NCBI GenBank assembly: GCA_019115745.1
Contig: DXDA01000080.1
Location: 26,510-90,509, forward strand
Source: Candidatus Alistipes intestinigallinarum
GTDB lineage: Bacteria > Bacteroidota > Bacteroidia > Bacteroidales > Rikenellaceae
DNA length: 64,000 bases
Reading direction: 5' to 3'
The notes beneath the pieces are model-generated. The model ran no database searches. It saw nothing but the letters and a program-made list of their open reading frames with translations, and was not told the DNA's origin. Positions 1 to 7,611 of this stretch are shown here, piece by piece; the stretch's first letter is position 1; every line of letters starts with the position of its first letter. The translations under genes and the position numbers were made by a program.

Positions 1-54
1 GACCTTCCCCATCAACATGAAATAGCGTCCTATGAGCCCGAATACCCGCAGCAT
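1..54 (-). CDS. MlaE-family ABC transporter permease (N-terminal fragment)
   Basis: Only the first 18 codons are in the window; the gene continues off the left edge. The peptide begins MLRVFGLIGRYFMLMGKV, which resembles the start of MlaE-type permeases (a short amphipathic lead, then G-x-Y-x-x-L-M) of the retrograde phospholipid transport system in Bacteroidota. Its ATG lies one base after the stop codon of the DUF4834 gene, so the two are almost certainly co-transcribed. The family call rests on a very short stretch and is an inference. Confidence 0.5.
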   Translation of the reverse strand, partial: MLRVFGLIGRYFMLMGKV

Positions 55-55
55 A

Positions 56-460
56 TCAGTTTTTCTCCTCTTCGAAATCGATATAGTCGCCCACGTCGCT
101 CGAAACGCGCTTTTCGGGGGCGTCGGAGGTCCGGTGGACCCGCACCTCGCCTTCGCGGCCCCCGCGCCGGGGCTCCTCATGCGTGAAGGACGAGCCGAAG
201 CCGCCCTGCCGGGGATCGAACCCCCCGCGGCCGAACTGCTCCTCCATCTGCTTGCGCATCTTGTAGACCCGCCAGCGGAAAAGCAGCATCAGTCCCACTA
301 CCAACAGAATCAGTCCCATCAGAATATAAAGTATGACAATGGCGATGCCCTTGAGCAGCGCCGGGGCGCAAAGCGCCAGAAAAAGGATGACGAGCGTCGT
401 GAGCGGATTGCGCTGCACGAAGCCCACCAACGAGTCTATGATCGACAACAAGAAATTCAT
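56..460 (-). CDS. DUF4834 small membrane protein
   Basis: A 134-aa protein. An amphipathic N-terminus (residues 1-20) is followed by two adjacent hydrophobic segments (about 21-40 and 41-62), a basic RWRVYKMRKQ junction, and a hydrophilic Gly/Arg/Glu-rich tail ending in an acidic patch. This layout matches the Bacteroidota DUF4834 family, whose function is unknown. The positive-inside pattern suggests the tail is cytoplasmic. It is the first gene of a minus-strand unit that continues into an MlaE-like permease gene, so a role in envelope lipid transport is possible but unproven. Confidence 0.8.
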   Translation of the reverse strand: MNFLLSIIDSLVGFVQRNPLTTLVILFLALCAPALLKGIAIVILYILMGLILLVVGLMLLFRWRVYKMRKQMEEQFGRGGFDPRQGGFGSSFTHEEPRRGGREGEVRVHRTSDAPEKRVSSDVGDYIDFEEEKN

Positions 461-573
461 CGTTTCTACGAATTCCGTTTTTTACCGCAAACCGCCCCGC
501 CGAAGCGACTGCAAACTCCGCGCCGCAGCCGATACCGCACCTCCGGGGGCTGTCCGCACGTGGAATATCTTTG

Positions 574-603
574 CAAAGGTAGCGAAATTTATGCGTATTT
601 CAA
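574..603 (-). promoter_or_regulatory. Bacteroidota promoter for the DUF4834 unit
   Basis: On the minus strand TTG (601-603) is separated by 19 nt from TAccTTTG (574-581), matching the Bacteroidota -33/-7 consensus. The predicted leader to the ATG at 460 is about 110 nt. The -7 box abuts a plus-strand TAtcTTTG (566-573), forming a near-palindrome. Confidence 0.65.
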
Positions 604-613
604 TTAATTGTCG

Positions 614-621
614 TAAATTTG
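614..621 (+). promoter_or_regulatory. -7 element upstream of purB
   Basis: TAaaTTTG lies 28 nt before the purB ATG and would give a leader of about 23 nt. No good TTG is seen at the -33 position. A second -7-like box, TAtcTTTG at 566-573, is the alternative. Confidence 0.4.
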
Positions 622-649
622 GTGCTCGAAAACAAATCTCATCCCAAAT

Positions 650-1996
650 ATGTTAACGCCTCTGACAGCCATCTCGCCCGTCGACGGACGCTACCGTAAC
701 AAAACGGAAAAACTCGCCGATTATTTTTCGGAACAGGCTCTGATCCGCTACCGGATCCGGGTCGAAGTGGAATATTTCATCGCCCTGTGTGAACTCCCGC
801 TGCCGCAGCTCGCCGGGATCGATCGCTCGAAATTCGCCGACCTGAGGGCCCTCTACACCGACTTCACCCCCTCCGACGCCGAGCGCGTGAAGGAGATCGA
901 GTCGGTCACGAACCACGACGTCAAGGCCGTCGAGTACATCATCAAGGAGAAGATGGACGCCCTGGGGCTGGAGGCCTACAAGGAGTTCGTACACTTCGGG
1001 CTCACCTCGCAGGACATCAACAACACGGCCATCCCGCTCTCGATCAAGGAGGCCCTTGCGGCGGTCTACTACCCCGCCGTCGAGGAGGTGCGCGACAAGC
1101 TCGCCGCCTTTGCCGAGGAGTGGCGCTCGGTGCCGATGCTGGCCCGCACCCACGGCCAACCCGCCTCACCCACGTCACTCGGCAAGGAGTTTTCGGTATT
1201 CGTCGAGCGGCTCGAAAAGCAGCTCGTCATGCTCCACGACATCCCCGTCCCGGCGAAGTTCGGAGGCGCCACGGGCAACTTCAACGCCCACCACGCGGCC
1301 TATCCCGGCTACGACTGGGTAGCCTTCGCCAACCGGTTCGTCAACGAGACCCTCGGACTCTGCCGCTCGCAGTACACGACGCAGATCGAGCACTACGACA
1401 ACCTGGCGGCCATCTTCGACGCCATGAAGCGCATCGACACCATCCTGATCGACCTTTCGCGCGACATGTGGACCTATATCTCGATGGAGTACTTCAAGCA
1501 GCGCATCAAGGCCGGCGAGGTCGGTTCGAGCGCCATGCCCCACAAGGTCAACCCGATCGACTTCGAGAATGCCGAGGGTAACTTCGGCATCGCCAACGCC
1601 GTCTTCGAGCACCTGGCGTCGAAACTCCCCGTTTCGCGTCTGCAGCGCGACCTCACGGACTCGACCGTACTGCGCAACGTCGGGGTGCCGATGGCCCACG
1701 CCCTGATCGCCCTGCAGTCGCTGATGAAGGGGCTCGGGAAGGTGATCCTCAACCCCGAAGCACTGGAACGCGACCTGGAGAACAACTGGGCCGTGGTGGC
1801 CGAGGGCATCCAGACGATCCTGCGCCGCGAGGGATACCCGAAACCCTACGAGGCACTGAAGGCCCTGACGCGCACCAACACCCACATCACCCGCGAGGCG
1901 ATCGCCGCGTTCATCGAGACGCTCAACGTCGCGGAGGAGGTGAAGGAGGAGCTGCGCGCCCTCTCGCCCGCGACCTACACGGGCGTCTTCCGGTAG
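650..1996 (+). CDS. purB: Adenylosuccinate lyase
   Basis: A 448-aa protein that catalyses two fumarate-releasing steps of purine synthesis: SAICAR to AICAR, and adenylosuccinate to AMP. The fumarase/aspartase superfamily signature GSSAMPHKVNP lies near residues 291-301 and contains the mobile catalytic serine loop. The THGQPASPTS segment near residue 166 carries the second conserved histidine. Length is normal for the family (about 430-475 aa). The N-terminus begins with the substrate-binding SPVDGRYRNKT segment, so the ATG at 650 fits. It appears monocistronic, with its own promoter-like box and a strong terminator immediately downstream. Confidence 0.97.
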   Translation: MLTPLTAISPVDGRYRNKTEKLADYFSEQALIRYRIRVEVEYFIALCELPLPQLAGIDRSKFADLRALYTDFTPSDAERVKEIESVTNHDVKAVEYIIKEKMDALGLEAYKEFVHFGLTSQDINNTAIPLSIKEALAAVYYPAVEEVRDKLAAFAEEWRSVPMLARTHGQPASPTSLGKEFSVFVERLEKQLVMLHDIPVPAKFGGATGNFNAHHAAYPGYDWVAFANRFVNETLGLCRSQYTTQIEHYDNLAAIFDAMKRIDTILIDLSRDMWTYISMEYFKQRIKAGEVGSSAMPHKVNPIDFENAEGNFGIANAVFEHLASKLPVSRLQRDLTDSTVLRNVGVPMAHALIALQSLMKGLGKVILNPEALERDLENNWAVVAEGIQTILRREGYPKPYEALKALTRTNTHITREAIAAFIETLNVAEEVKEELRALSPATYTGVFR

Positions 1997-2036
1997 CATC
2001 CGGAATAGCTCCAACAGACGCGAACACACCCCGAAA

Positions 2037-2073
2037 AAGCCGCCGATGGTATAAAATCCATCGGCGGCTTTTC
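2037..2073 (+). terminator. Rho-independent terminator after purB
   Basis: A 13-bp perfect stem (AAGCCGCCGATGG at 2037-2049, complement at 2058-2070) with an 8-nt A/T loop, followed by TTT. It sits 41 nt after the purB stop. Confidence 0.85.
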
Positions 2074-2100
2074 GTTTGGCACGCTCTTTGCCCATTCCCG

Positions 2101-2218
2101 AGTCAACTGCGGGTCAGCAACCGCAGTGAGGTTTCTTCATTTATTTAAGTTTGGGTTAGTAGTTTAGGAGGGCCAACCTCCGGGACAGCAGGCAGTCGCG
2201 AGATTCCCTGCTGTTTTC
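2101..2218 (+). ncRNA. Possible small structured RNA between purB and the TonB receptor gene
   Basis: Three consecutive hairpins can be drawn: CTGCGG/CCGCAG (2107-2126), GGAGG/CCTCC with a 5-nt loop (2167-2181), and ACAGCAGG/CCTGCTGT (2185-2214), the last followed by TTT as in a plus-strand terminator. An A/T-rich linker separates the first from the others. The purB terminator precedes the region, so it would need its own promoter; only a weak box (GCTCTTTG near 2084) is seen. It could instead be a second terminator region for the convergent genes. Covariance with related genomes is needed. Confidence 0.3.
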
Positions 2219-2241
2219 GTATGGTCCGGGCCCCGGGCTGC

Positions 2242-4623
2242 CTAAAACTCGACCGTAATGCCCAGTGTCGGCAGCAGCGTGCCGCTCACCTGCTCGATCG
2301 TCTTCATCACGTAACGCTGCGGATCCTCCGGGTCGATCACCCCCGTCGACATCACGACATCGGGCGAACGGTACTTGCTCACCGTGACGTTCTGCAGGTC
2401 GATATAGAAACCCAGCATACAGCGCTTGAAGTAGAAGACCTTGTCCAGCCGCACGTCCAACTGCGCGAAGGCATCCAACCGCCCGGCATTGTACTGCGTG
2501 TAGTCGTAATAGGGGCGGCCCTGGGCATCCCAGGCCGTCACGAGCGACGATTTGTCCAAATCATAGGGCGTATAGGGTGCACCGCCCACGGCGCTCAGCT
2601 TGGCGCCGAAGCTCCAGTTGCGCGGGAAGTCGTAGGTTCCGCTGAGGTTCACCACGAAGCGGTTGTCCCACGCCGAGGCGATCCACGGCGCCGACGCGCT
2701 GTTGCGATACTCCGAGCGGTAGAGCGTCACCGACCCCACGACGTTCAGCCGTCCGGGGATCTGCCACCGCGCCATCGCCTCCACGCCGTAGGCCCGACCC
2801 TGCGCCGACGAAACCAGCGCCTCGTTGCCCACCGTGCCGTAATCGTCGCCCTTGCACGAGAGCGGGATGTTGTCGACAAGCGACAGGGGCACGTTGCCGT
2901 AACGTTTGTAGAAGCCTTCGAGCGTTACGATCAGGCGGTCGCTGTGGCGCCAGTCGAATCCGGCACTGAAGGTCCCGACGTGCATGTACTCCAACGAGCG
3001 GTTGACCAGCCGGCCCTCCTCCTGGAATCCCAGCGCCGTGTAGGGCGGGAGCTGGTAGTAGAGCCCGGCAGCGCCGCTCACCGACCAGGCATCGCTCAGT
3101 GCGTAGGAGATCGAGGCCCGGGGCGAGAGCTGCTCCCAGAAGCGGGCCATGCGTCCCGAGAAGTCGCAGCCGTCGGTACGCAACCCGGCCGAAGCCTTCA
3201 GCCGCTTGTCGAGCGAGACGTACTCGGCCGAAGCAAAGAGCCCCCAGCCGATGATCCCCAGCCGCGTATCGTAGTCGGAAAGCACCTGCTCCTTATTTAT
3301 ATAGAGACGCTGCAGTGTGCGGTTCGTATAGTTGGACCAGGTCAGTTCAACCCCTTCGCGCACGCTCCACCGGCTGTTGAGATAGGTGCGGTTCTCGCCC
3401 CGCAGCGTGCTCTTCTGCTCGACGGAGCGCAGCCGCAGGTTCAGATTCTCCTCGCTGGAGGAGTCGTTGTTCCGATATTTCAAGTTGCGGTTGTTCAGGT
3501 AGTTGTGGCTCAACGTCACGGTCTGCACATGCCGCCCGGCATAGTGGCGCCACGAGGCTCCGACGGTAAAGGTCTCCTGCTGGATCCGCGGCAGGTAGCT
3601 CAGCATGTATTCGGCATCCTCACCCTCCTCGTCGACGTTGAGCTTCATGTTGTCGATCCCGGCCAGGCCCAGCACCGTCAGTTCGTCACGCTCCGAAAGG
3701 CGCGTCTTGATCTTCACCTGTCCGTCGATGTAGTTCGGCAGGAAGGGGAGCCCCAGCATCTTGAAGAGCAGTTGCAGGTAGGACTGCCGCAGCGAGAAGA
3801 GGTAGGTCGTCTTCCGCCCGATATGCCCGCTGCCGCTCAACCCCACCTCCGAGGCGCCGAGCGTCGCCTTGAAGGTCTGACGCTCGGGGTTGCCGTCGCG
3901 CAACTGGAAATCCAGCACCGAACTCATCGCCCCGGCCCGATCGGCCGGGAAGGCTCCCGTATAGAAACTGATCTCCCGCACGAGGTCGGCATTCACGATG
4001 CTCACCGGACCGCCCGTGGCGCCCTGCGTGGCGAAGTGGTTGATGTTCGGGATCTCGATGCCGTCCATGTAGAACTTGTTCTCCGAGGGGCCGCCGCCGC
4101 GCACGATCAGGTCGTTGCGGTAACCGACGGGTGAGAAGGCCACGCCCGGATAGGAGCGCACAATGCGCGAGACGTCGCGGTTCGAGCCGGGACTCTTCTC
4201 GATCTCCTGCAGGCCGATGACCTTCAGGCTCACGGGGCTCTCGGTCGTCACGCGGAAGGGGGTCGGACGAACCGTCACGGCTTCGACCTGCGTAGCGTCC
4301 TCGTCGAGTTCGACCTCGATGAAGGGCGTGGCGGCCGAGACCATGTACTCGGGGGTCGTCGTACTCTTGTAACCCACCGACGAGACCGTCAGGCGCCAGA
4401 TGCCGGGTTTCACCCGTTCGAGCCGGAAACAGCCCAACGAATCGGTCGAGGTGCCGGTCCGCTCCTGTCCGGCCAGCACCACCGCGGCATAGGGGATCGG
4501 CTGGCGGCTCAGGCGGTCGATCACCCGTCCGCTGACGGGATAGGCGCTCGTCTGGGCACGGACCACGGCCAGCGACAAGCCAAGCGCACAAAGTGCCAAA
4601 AGGTATTTTTTCCAGGGATTCAT
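2242..4623 (-). CDS. TonB-dependent outer-membrane receptor with carboxypeptidase-regulatory-like domain
   Basis: A 793-aa protein from the ATG at 4623. That start gives a clean signal peptide (MNPWKKYL, hydrophobic core, cut near VRAQ), whereas an upstream in-frame start at 4704 would add 27 unrelated residues. Order: signal peptide (1-23), CarboxypepD_reg-like Ig domain (about 28-115, VSGRVIDRLSRQPIPYAAV), TonB plug (about 130-230, with DLIVRGGGPSENKFYMDG), then a 22-strand-type barrel ending in phenylalanine (ITVEF). The plug seals the barrel until TonB energises import. No SusD gene is adjacent, so it is more likely a stand-alone transporter for metal chelate, peptide or small ligand than a SusCD glycan importer. 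Substrate unknown. Confidence 0.92.
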   Translation of the reverse strand: MNPWKKYLLALCALGLSLAVVRAQTSAYPVSGRVIDRLSRQPIPYAAVVLAGQERTGTSTDSLGCFRLERVKPGIWRLTVSSVGYKSTTTPEYMVSAATPFIEVELDEDATQVEAVTVRPTPFRVTTESPVSLKVIGLQEIEKSPGSNRDVSRIVRSYPGVAFSPVGYRNDLIVRGGGPSENKFYMDGIEIPNINHFATQGATGGPVSIVNADLVREISFYTGAFPADRAGAMSSVLDFQLRDGNPERQTFKATLGASEVGLSGSGHIGRKTTYLFSLRQSYLQLLFKMLGLPFLPNYIDGQVKIKTRLSERDELTVLGLAGIDNMKLNVDEEGEDAEYMLSYLPRIQQETFTVGASWRHYAGRHVQTVTLSHNYLNNRNLKYRNNDSSSEENLNLRLRSVEQKSTLRGENRTYLNSRWSVREGVELTWSNYTNRTLQRLYINKEQVLSDYDTRLGIIGWGLFASAEYVSLDKRLKASAGLRTDGCDFSGRMARFWEQLSPRASISYALSDAWSVSGAAGLYYQLPPYTALGFQEEGRLVNRSLEYMHVGTFSAGFDWRHSDRLIVTLEGFYKRYGNVPLSLVDNIPLSCKGDDYGTVGNEALVSSAQGRAYGVEAMARWQIPGRLNVVGSVTLYRSEYRNSASAPWIASAWDNRFVVNLSGTYDFPRNWSFGAKLSAVGGAPYTPYDLDKSSLVTAWDAQGRPYYDYTQYNAGRLDAFAQLDVRLDKVFYFKRCMLGFYIDLQNVTVSKYRSPDVVMSTGVIDPEDPQRYVMKTIEQVSGTLLPTLGITVEF

Positions 4624-4627
4624 ACGG

Positions 4628-4635
4628 CAAAGATA
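4628..4635 (-). promoter_or_regulatory. -7 element abutting the TonB receptor start codon
   Basis: TAtcTTTG ends 5 nt before the chosen ATG (4623). If it is used, the mRNA would be leaderless or nearly so, which also supports the internal start over the upstream one. No convincing TTG is seen at -33. Confidence 0.4.
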
Positions 4636-4751
4636 GTGTTTTTCAACGGGAGTTGTCCTCGGGATCCGCACAAAGAGATCCGCAGTCCGCAGCCGTATCC
4701 GCAAGAATCGGGCAAAAAATATCGCCGTCCCATGCTGAGGCGGCGATTTGG

Positions 4752-4826
4752 TGGGAGCTGAGGGAGTCGAACCCCCGACCCTCTGCTTGTAAGGCAGACG
4801 CTCTGAACCAACTGAGCTAAGCTCCC
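4752..4826 (-). tRNA. tRNA-Val(UAC), copy 1
   Basis: A cloverleaf can be drawn: acceptor GGGAGCT/AGCTCCC, D-arm with GCTC/GAGC, anticodon loop CTTACAA (anticodon UAC), and T-arm with GGTTCGA. CCA is encoded at 4749-4751. The body is identical to the copy at 5139-5213. It has its own promoter upstream and is separated from the other tRNAs by a terminator. Confidence 0.97.
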
Positions 4827-4844
4827 CGATTCGGTTTGCGGGTG

Positions 4845-4876
4845 CAAATATAGTACAAATAAATCACACCTGCAAA
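4845..4876 (-). promoter_or_regulatory. Bacteroidota promoter for tRNA-Val copy 1
   Basis: TTTG at 4873-4876, 20-nt spacer, TAtaTTTG at 4845-4852, placed 19 nt before the tRNA. This is an excellent consensus match. Confidence 0.85.
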
Positions 4877-4971
4877 TTCCCGTTCCATTTTCCGCAAATC
4901 TTTTTTTTGCCGGGCGGAATGCCTCCGAAGGTCCTCCTCCGTATTTCCGAAGACCGGCGAGGGGAGGGGCA

Positions 4972-5001
4972 CAAAAAAACGGTCTGCATGTTTTGCAGAC
5001 C
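4972..5001 (-). terminator. Terminator of the tRNA-Asn/Val/Val unit
   Basis: On the minus strand GGTCTGCA pairs with TGCAGACC around a 5-nt loop (4981-5001), then G and seven T. It isolates the three upstream tRNAs from tRNA-Val copy 1. Confidence 0.85.
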
Positions 5002-5013
5002 GCCGTCGGCTTG

Positions 5014-5087
5014 TGGGAACATGCAGATTTGAACTGCAGACCTCCTGCTTGTCAAGCAGGCGCTCTGAACCCCTGAGCTATGCTCCC
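5014..5087 (-). tRNA. tRNA-Val(GAC)
   Basis: Anticodon stem CCTGC/GCAGG with loop TTGACAA gives anticodon GAC, reading GUC/GUU (Val). Acceptor GGGAGCA/TGTTCCC contains one G-U pair. The discriminator is A and CCA is not encoded. Last tRNA before the terminator. Confidence 0.93.
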
Positions 5088-5138
5088 GATTGTCAAAAAA
5101 AAAGCCGCTTGCATCGCTGTAAGTGGCTGAAATCGATG

Positions 5139-5213
5139 TGGGAGCTGAGGGAGTCGAACCCCCGACCCTCTGCTTGTAAGGCAGACGCTCTGAACCAACT
5201 GAGCTAAGCTCCC
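5139..5213 (-). tRNA. tRNA-Val(UAC), copy 2
   Basis: Identical in body to the copy at 4752-4826: anticodon loop CTTACAA and acceptor GGGAGCT/AGCTCCC. Unlike copy 1, no CCA follows the discriminator. No separate promoter is seen directly upstream, so it is probably read from the tRNA-Asn promoter. Confidence 0.97.
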
Positions 5214-5419
5214 GTAAAAAATGGCTTGGGACTGCAAAGGCAACCTTTCGATAAGCGGTGACAACCTTTTCCGTGCAACGGATCGCGCCGCGGATCTTCA
5301 TCCAGCGAGCTCTCCGGTATTCCGTTTCGAGAAACCGATCCTTGCGGACCTGCCCCTCTCTCTTCGGCCGCCCCTTGCAGGCGTTTTGAAAGAACCTTTA
5401 CGCAACCCTCGCGCATCTG

Positions 5420-5493
5420 CGCCTGAACAAGGACTTGAACCTAGGACCCCATGATTAACAGTCATGTGCTCTAACCAACTGAGCTATTCAGGC
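5420..5493 (-). tRNA. tRNA-Asn(GUU)
   Basis: Acceptor GCCTGAA/TTCAGGC, D-arm GCTCAGTTGGTTAGAGC, anticodon loop CTGTTAA (GUU), discriminator G, no encoded CCA. It heads a minus-strand unit with tRNA-Val(UAC) and tRNA-Val(GAC). The 206 bases between it and the next tRNA (5214-5419) show no gene or clear signal. Confidence 0.97.
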
Positions 5494-5525
5494 ATTCGAT
5501 TCGGTTGTTTAACCGTTTCGGAGTG

Positions 5526-5556
5526 CAAATATATAGCAATTTTTCATTCCCGCAAA
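5526..5556 (-). promoter_or_regulatory. Bacteroidota promoter for the tRNA-Asn unit
   Basis: TTTG at 5553-5556, 19-nt spacer, TAtaTTTG at 5526-5533, about 33 nt before tRNA-Asn. Confidence 0.8.
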
Positions 5557-5585
5557 ATAATCGTGCATTTTTTTCCGAAAAAAAG

Positions 5586-5593
5586 TATCTTTG
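5586..5593 (+). promoter_or_regulatory. -7 element for the DUF1573/NFN unit
   Basis: TAtcTTTG lies 25 nt before the ATG at 5618, after a T-rich stretch; the -33 element is weak. It is divergent from the tRNA-Asn promoter 30 nt away. Confidence 0.5.
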
Positions 5594-5617
5594 CAAAACG
5601 GACAACACACAGAAACA

Positions 5618-6697
5618 ATGAACGCAAAGCAAATTATAACGCTCATTATCTTTACCTTATGCGGTTTTACCGCTCCAGCTCAGGGGGTTCTGGTTTTCGA
5701 AACCCCGAACTGGGATTTCGGGAAGATCCAGGAAGTCGACGGTCCCGTAAGCCACACCTTCACGGGCGAAAACCGCGGCGACAAGCCCCTGGTAATCCTC
5801 GACGTGGTGACCTCCTGCGGCTGTACGGTGCCCCGCTTCTCGAAACGCCCGATCCTCCCCGGCCAGAAGACCGAGATCACCGTCACCTACGACCCCACGA
5901 ACCGTCCGGGGATCTTTTCGAAAGAGTTGACGGTCTACTCCAGCGAGCGGAAGAAGATCGCCGCTCTCACCGTACAAGGCAACGTCGCCCCGCGTCCGAA
6001 AAGCATCGAGGAGCTCTATCCGGTCGATGCCGGAGGCGGCCTGCGGCTGACCACAACACTCCAGGCCTTTGCCTATATCCGGCTCGGACAGCGCGTCCAG
6101 AGCACCTTCGGCTATGTGAATGACTCGCCCCGCACGATCCGTCTCTTCCTCCGCCCGCTGACAACCAGCGGACTGCTCCGCACGCAGGCCCCGACAACGA
6201 TCGCTCCGGGCGAACGGGGCTCGATCAACGTCTCGTACCTCATTCCCGCAGACCGTCCCCGTTACGGCACCCTGCGCGACGCCCTGGAGGTCGTGGTAAA
6301 CGGACGCAGCAACGGCACGACCCTCGTCACGCACGGCATCGGTGTGGATCCGCAACCCTCAGGCAGCGAAAAAAAGAGCCCCCGGAGCGAATATTCGGAA
6401 AATATCCTTAAATTCGGCCCTGTAAAACAGAGCGAAAGCACCCGAAAACTCAGCTTTACGCTCTCGAATACCGGAACGGCCGACCTGATCGTCCGCGCCG
6501 TCGAGAGCGAAGGGCACGTAGCCACGACGCTCGCTCCCGGACTCCGGATCGCACCCGGCGATTCGTTCCGGGCCGAAGTCCGGCTCAACCCCGGGGAGCA
6601 GGAGTACGGCGTGCTGAGCGAACACCTCATCGTGGTGACCAACGACCCGATCCGCCCCATGCGGCGGGTCCGCGTGACGGCAATCATCGAAGAGTAA
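5618..6697 (+). CDS. Exported DUF1573 repeat protein
   Basis: A 359-aa protein with signal peptide MNAKQIITLIIFTLCGFTAPAQ. The first Ig-like DUF1573 module is clear: NWDFGKIQEVDGPV, HTFTGENRGDKPL, then the hallmark SCGCTVP followed by LPGQKTEITVTYDP (about residues 26-120). A second degenerate module spans about 130-240 and a third about 255-355 (LSNTGTADLIVRAVES, then NPGEQEYGVLSEH). These resemble ASPM/SPD-2/Hydin-type beta-sandwiches found in periplasmic or surface proteins; the biochemical role is unknown. The ATG at 5618 is preferred because it opens the signal peptide and lies after the -7 box. It ends 18 nt before the NFN-like pair and is probably co-transcribed with it. Confidence 0.88.
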   Translation: MNAKQIITLIIFTLCGFTAPAQGVLVFETPNWDFGKIQEVDGPVSHTFTGENRGDKPLVILDVVTSCGCTVPRFSKRPILPGQKTEITVTYDPTNRPGIFSKELTVYSSERKKIAALTVQGNVAPRPKSIEELYPVDAGGGLRLTTTLQAFAYIRLGQRVQSTFGYVNDSPRTIRLFLRPLTTSGLLRTQAPTTIAPGERGSINVSYLIPADRPRYGTLRDALEVVVNGRSNGTTLVTHGIGVDPQPSGSEKKSPRSEYSENILKFGPVKQSESTRKLSFTLSNTGTADLIVRAVESEGHVATTLAPGLRIAPGDSFRAEVRLNPGEQEYGVLSEHLIVVTNDPIRPMRRVRVTAIIEE

Positions 6698-6715
6698 CAC
6701 ACAAACTTATATATA

Positions 6716-7600
6716 ATGTATCCCATCCTCGAAAAAAGACTCCTCGCAGAAGGCATCTGGCTGATGAAGATCCACGCCCCGCGCGTCGCCCACTCGGCGC
6801 AGCCCGGGCAGTTCGTCATCGTGCGGGCCGACGCACACGGTGAGCGCATTCCGCTCACGATCTCCGATTTCGATGCCGCCGAAGGCAGCGTCACCATCGT
6901 CACCCAGGCCATCGGCGCCTCGACGCGCAAGATCTGCGCACTGGAACAGGGCCAGGCCCTGGCCGACTTTGCCGGGCCGCTGGGCCGTCCGTCGGAGTTC
7001 GTGCACCTGCCCGAAGAGGAGCTGCGCCGACGCCGCTATCTCTTCGTGGCCGGCGGCGTGGGTACCGCCCCGATCTATCCGCAGGTCAAGTGGCTCCGGG
7101 AGCACGGCGTGCGCGCCGACGTCATCATCGGCGCCAAGAACAGCCGGATGCTCATCTACACCGACGCCATGCGGGCCGTGGCCGAGAACCTCTACATCGC
7201 CACGGACGACGGCTCCGAAGGGTTCAAGGGGATGGTCACGGGGATGATCGAGGAGCTCGTCGAACACCGCGGCGAGCACTACGACGAATGCGTGGCCATC
7301 GGTCCGATGATCATGATGAAGTTCGTGGCCCTGACGACGTGCAAGTACAACCTGAAGACCACCGTTTCGCTCAACGCCCTGATGGTCGACGGAACGGGCA
7401 TGTGCGGAGCGTGCCGCGTGACGGTCGGCGGAAAGACGCGCTTCACGTGCGTCGACGGTCCGGAGTTCGACGGCCACGAGGTCGATTTCGACGAGGCGAT
7501 GCGCCGGCAGGGGATGTACCGCACCCAGGAGCAGCGCGCGGCGGCCATCGAGGCCGAACGCGAAGCGGGACACGTATGTAAAATCGGGTTGGACAAATAA
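6716..7600 (+). CDS. Sulfide dehydrogenase/ferredoxin-NADP reductase subunit alpha (NfnA/SudB-like)
   Basis: A 294-aa FAD/NAD-binding oxidoreductase of the dihydroorotate dehydrogenase electron-transfer family. The N-terminal FAD barrel (about 1-100, with ERIPLTISDFD) is followed by an NAD(P)-binding Rossmann domain beginning LFVAGGVGTAPIYP. A C-terminal [2Fe-2S] site shows GTGMCGACRVTV and FTCVDGPEFDGH. In NFN complexes this subunit takes electrons from NADH while the partner flavoprotein handles ferredoxin and NADPH by electron bifurcation; it is also annotated as a sulfide dehydrogenase subunit. The partner gene starts 11 nt downstream. Which reaction runs here cannot be read from sequence. 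Confidence 0.9.
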   Translation: MYPILEKRLLAEGIWLMKIHAPRVAHSAQPGQFVIVRADAHGERIPLTISDFDAAEGSVTIVTQAIGASTRKICALEQGQALADFAGPLGRPSEFVHLPEEELRRRRYLFVAGGVGTAPIYPQVKWLREHGVRADVIIGAKNSRMLIYTDAMRAVAENLYIATDDGSEGFKGMVTGMIEELVEHRGEHYDECVAIGPMIMMKFVALTTCKYNLKTTVSLNALMVDGTGMCGACRVTVGGKTRFTCVDGPEFDGHEVDFDEAMRRQGMYRTQEQRAAAIEAEREAGHVCKIGLDK

Positions 7601-7611
7601 CAGAGACGAAC

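Noticed and set aside
2221..4134. A 637-codon plus-strand frame opposite the TonB receptor gene
   Set aside because: Shadow of a recognised gene; its translation is His/Arg/Gln-rich without motifs.
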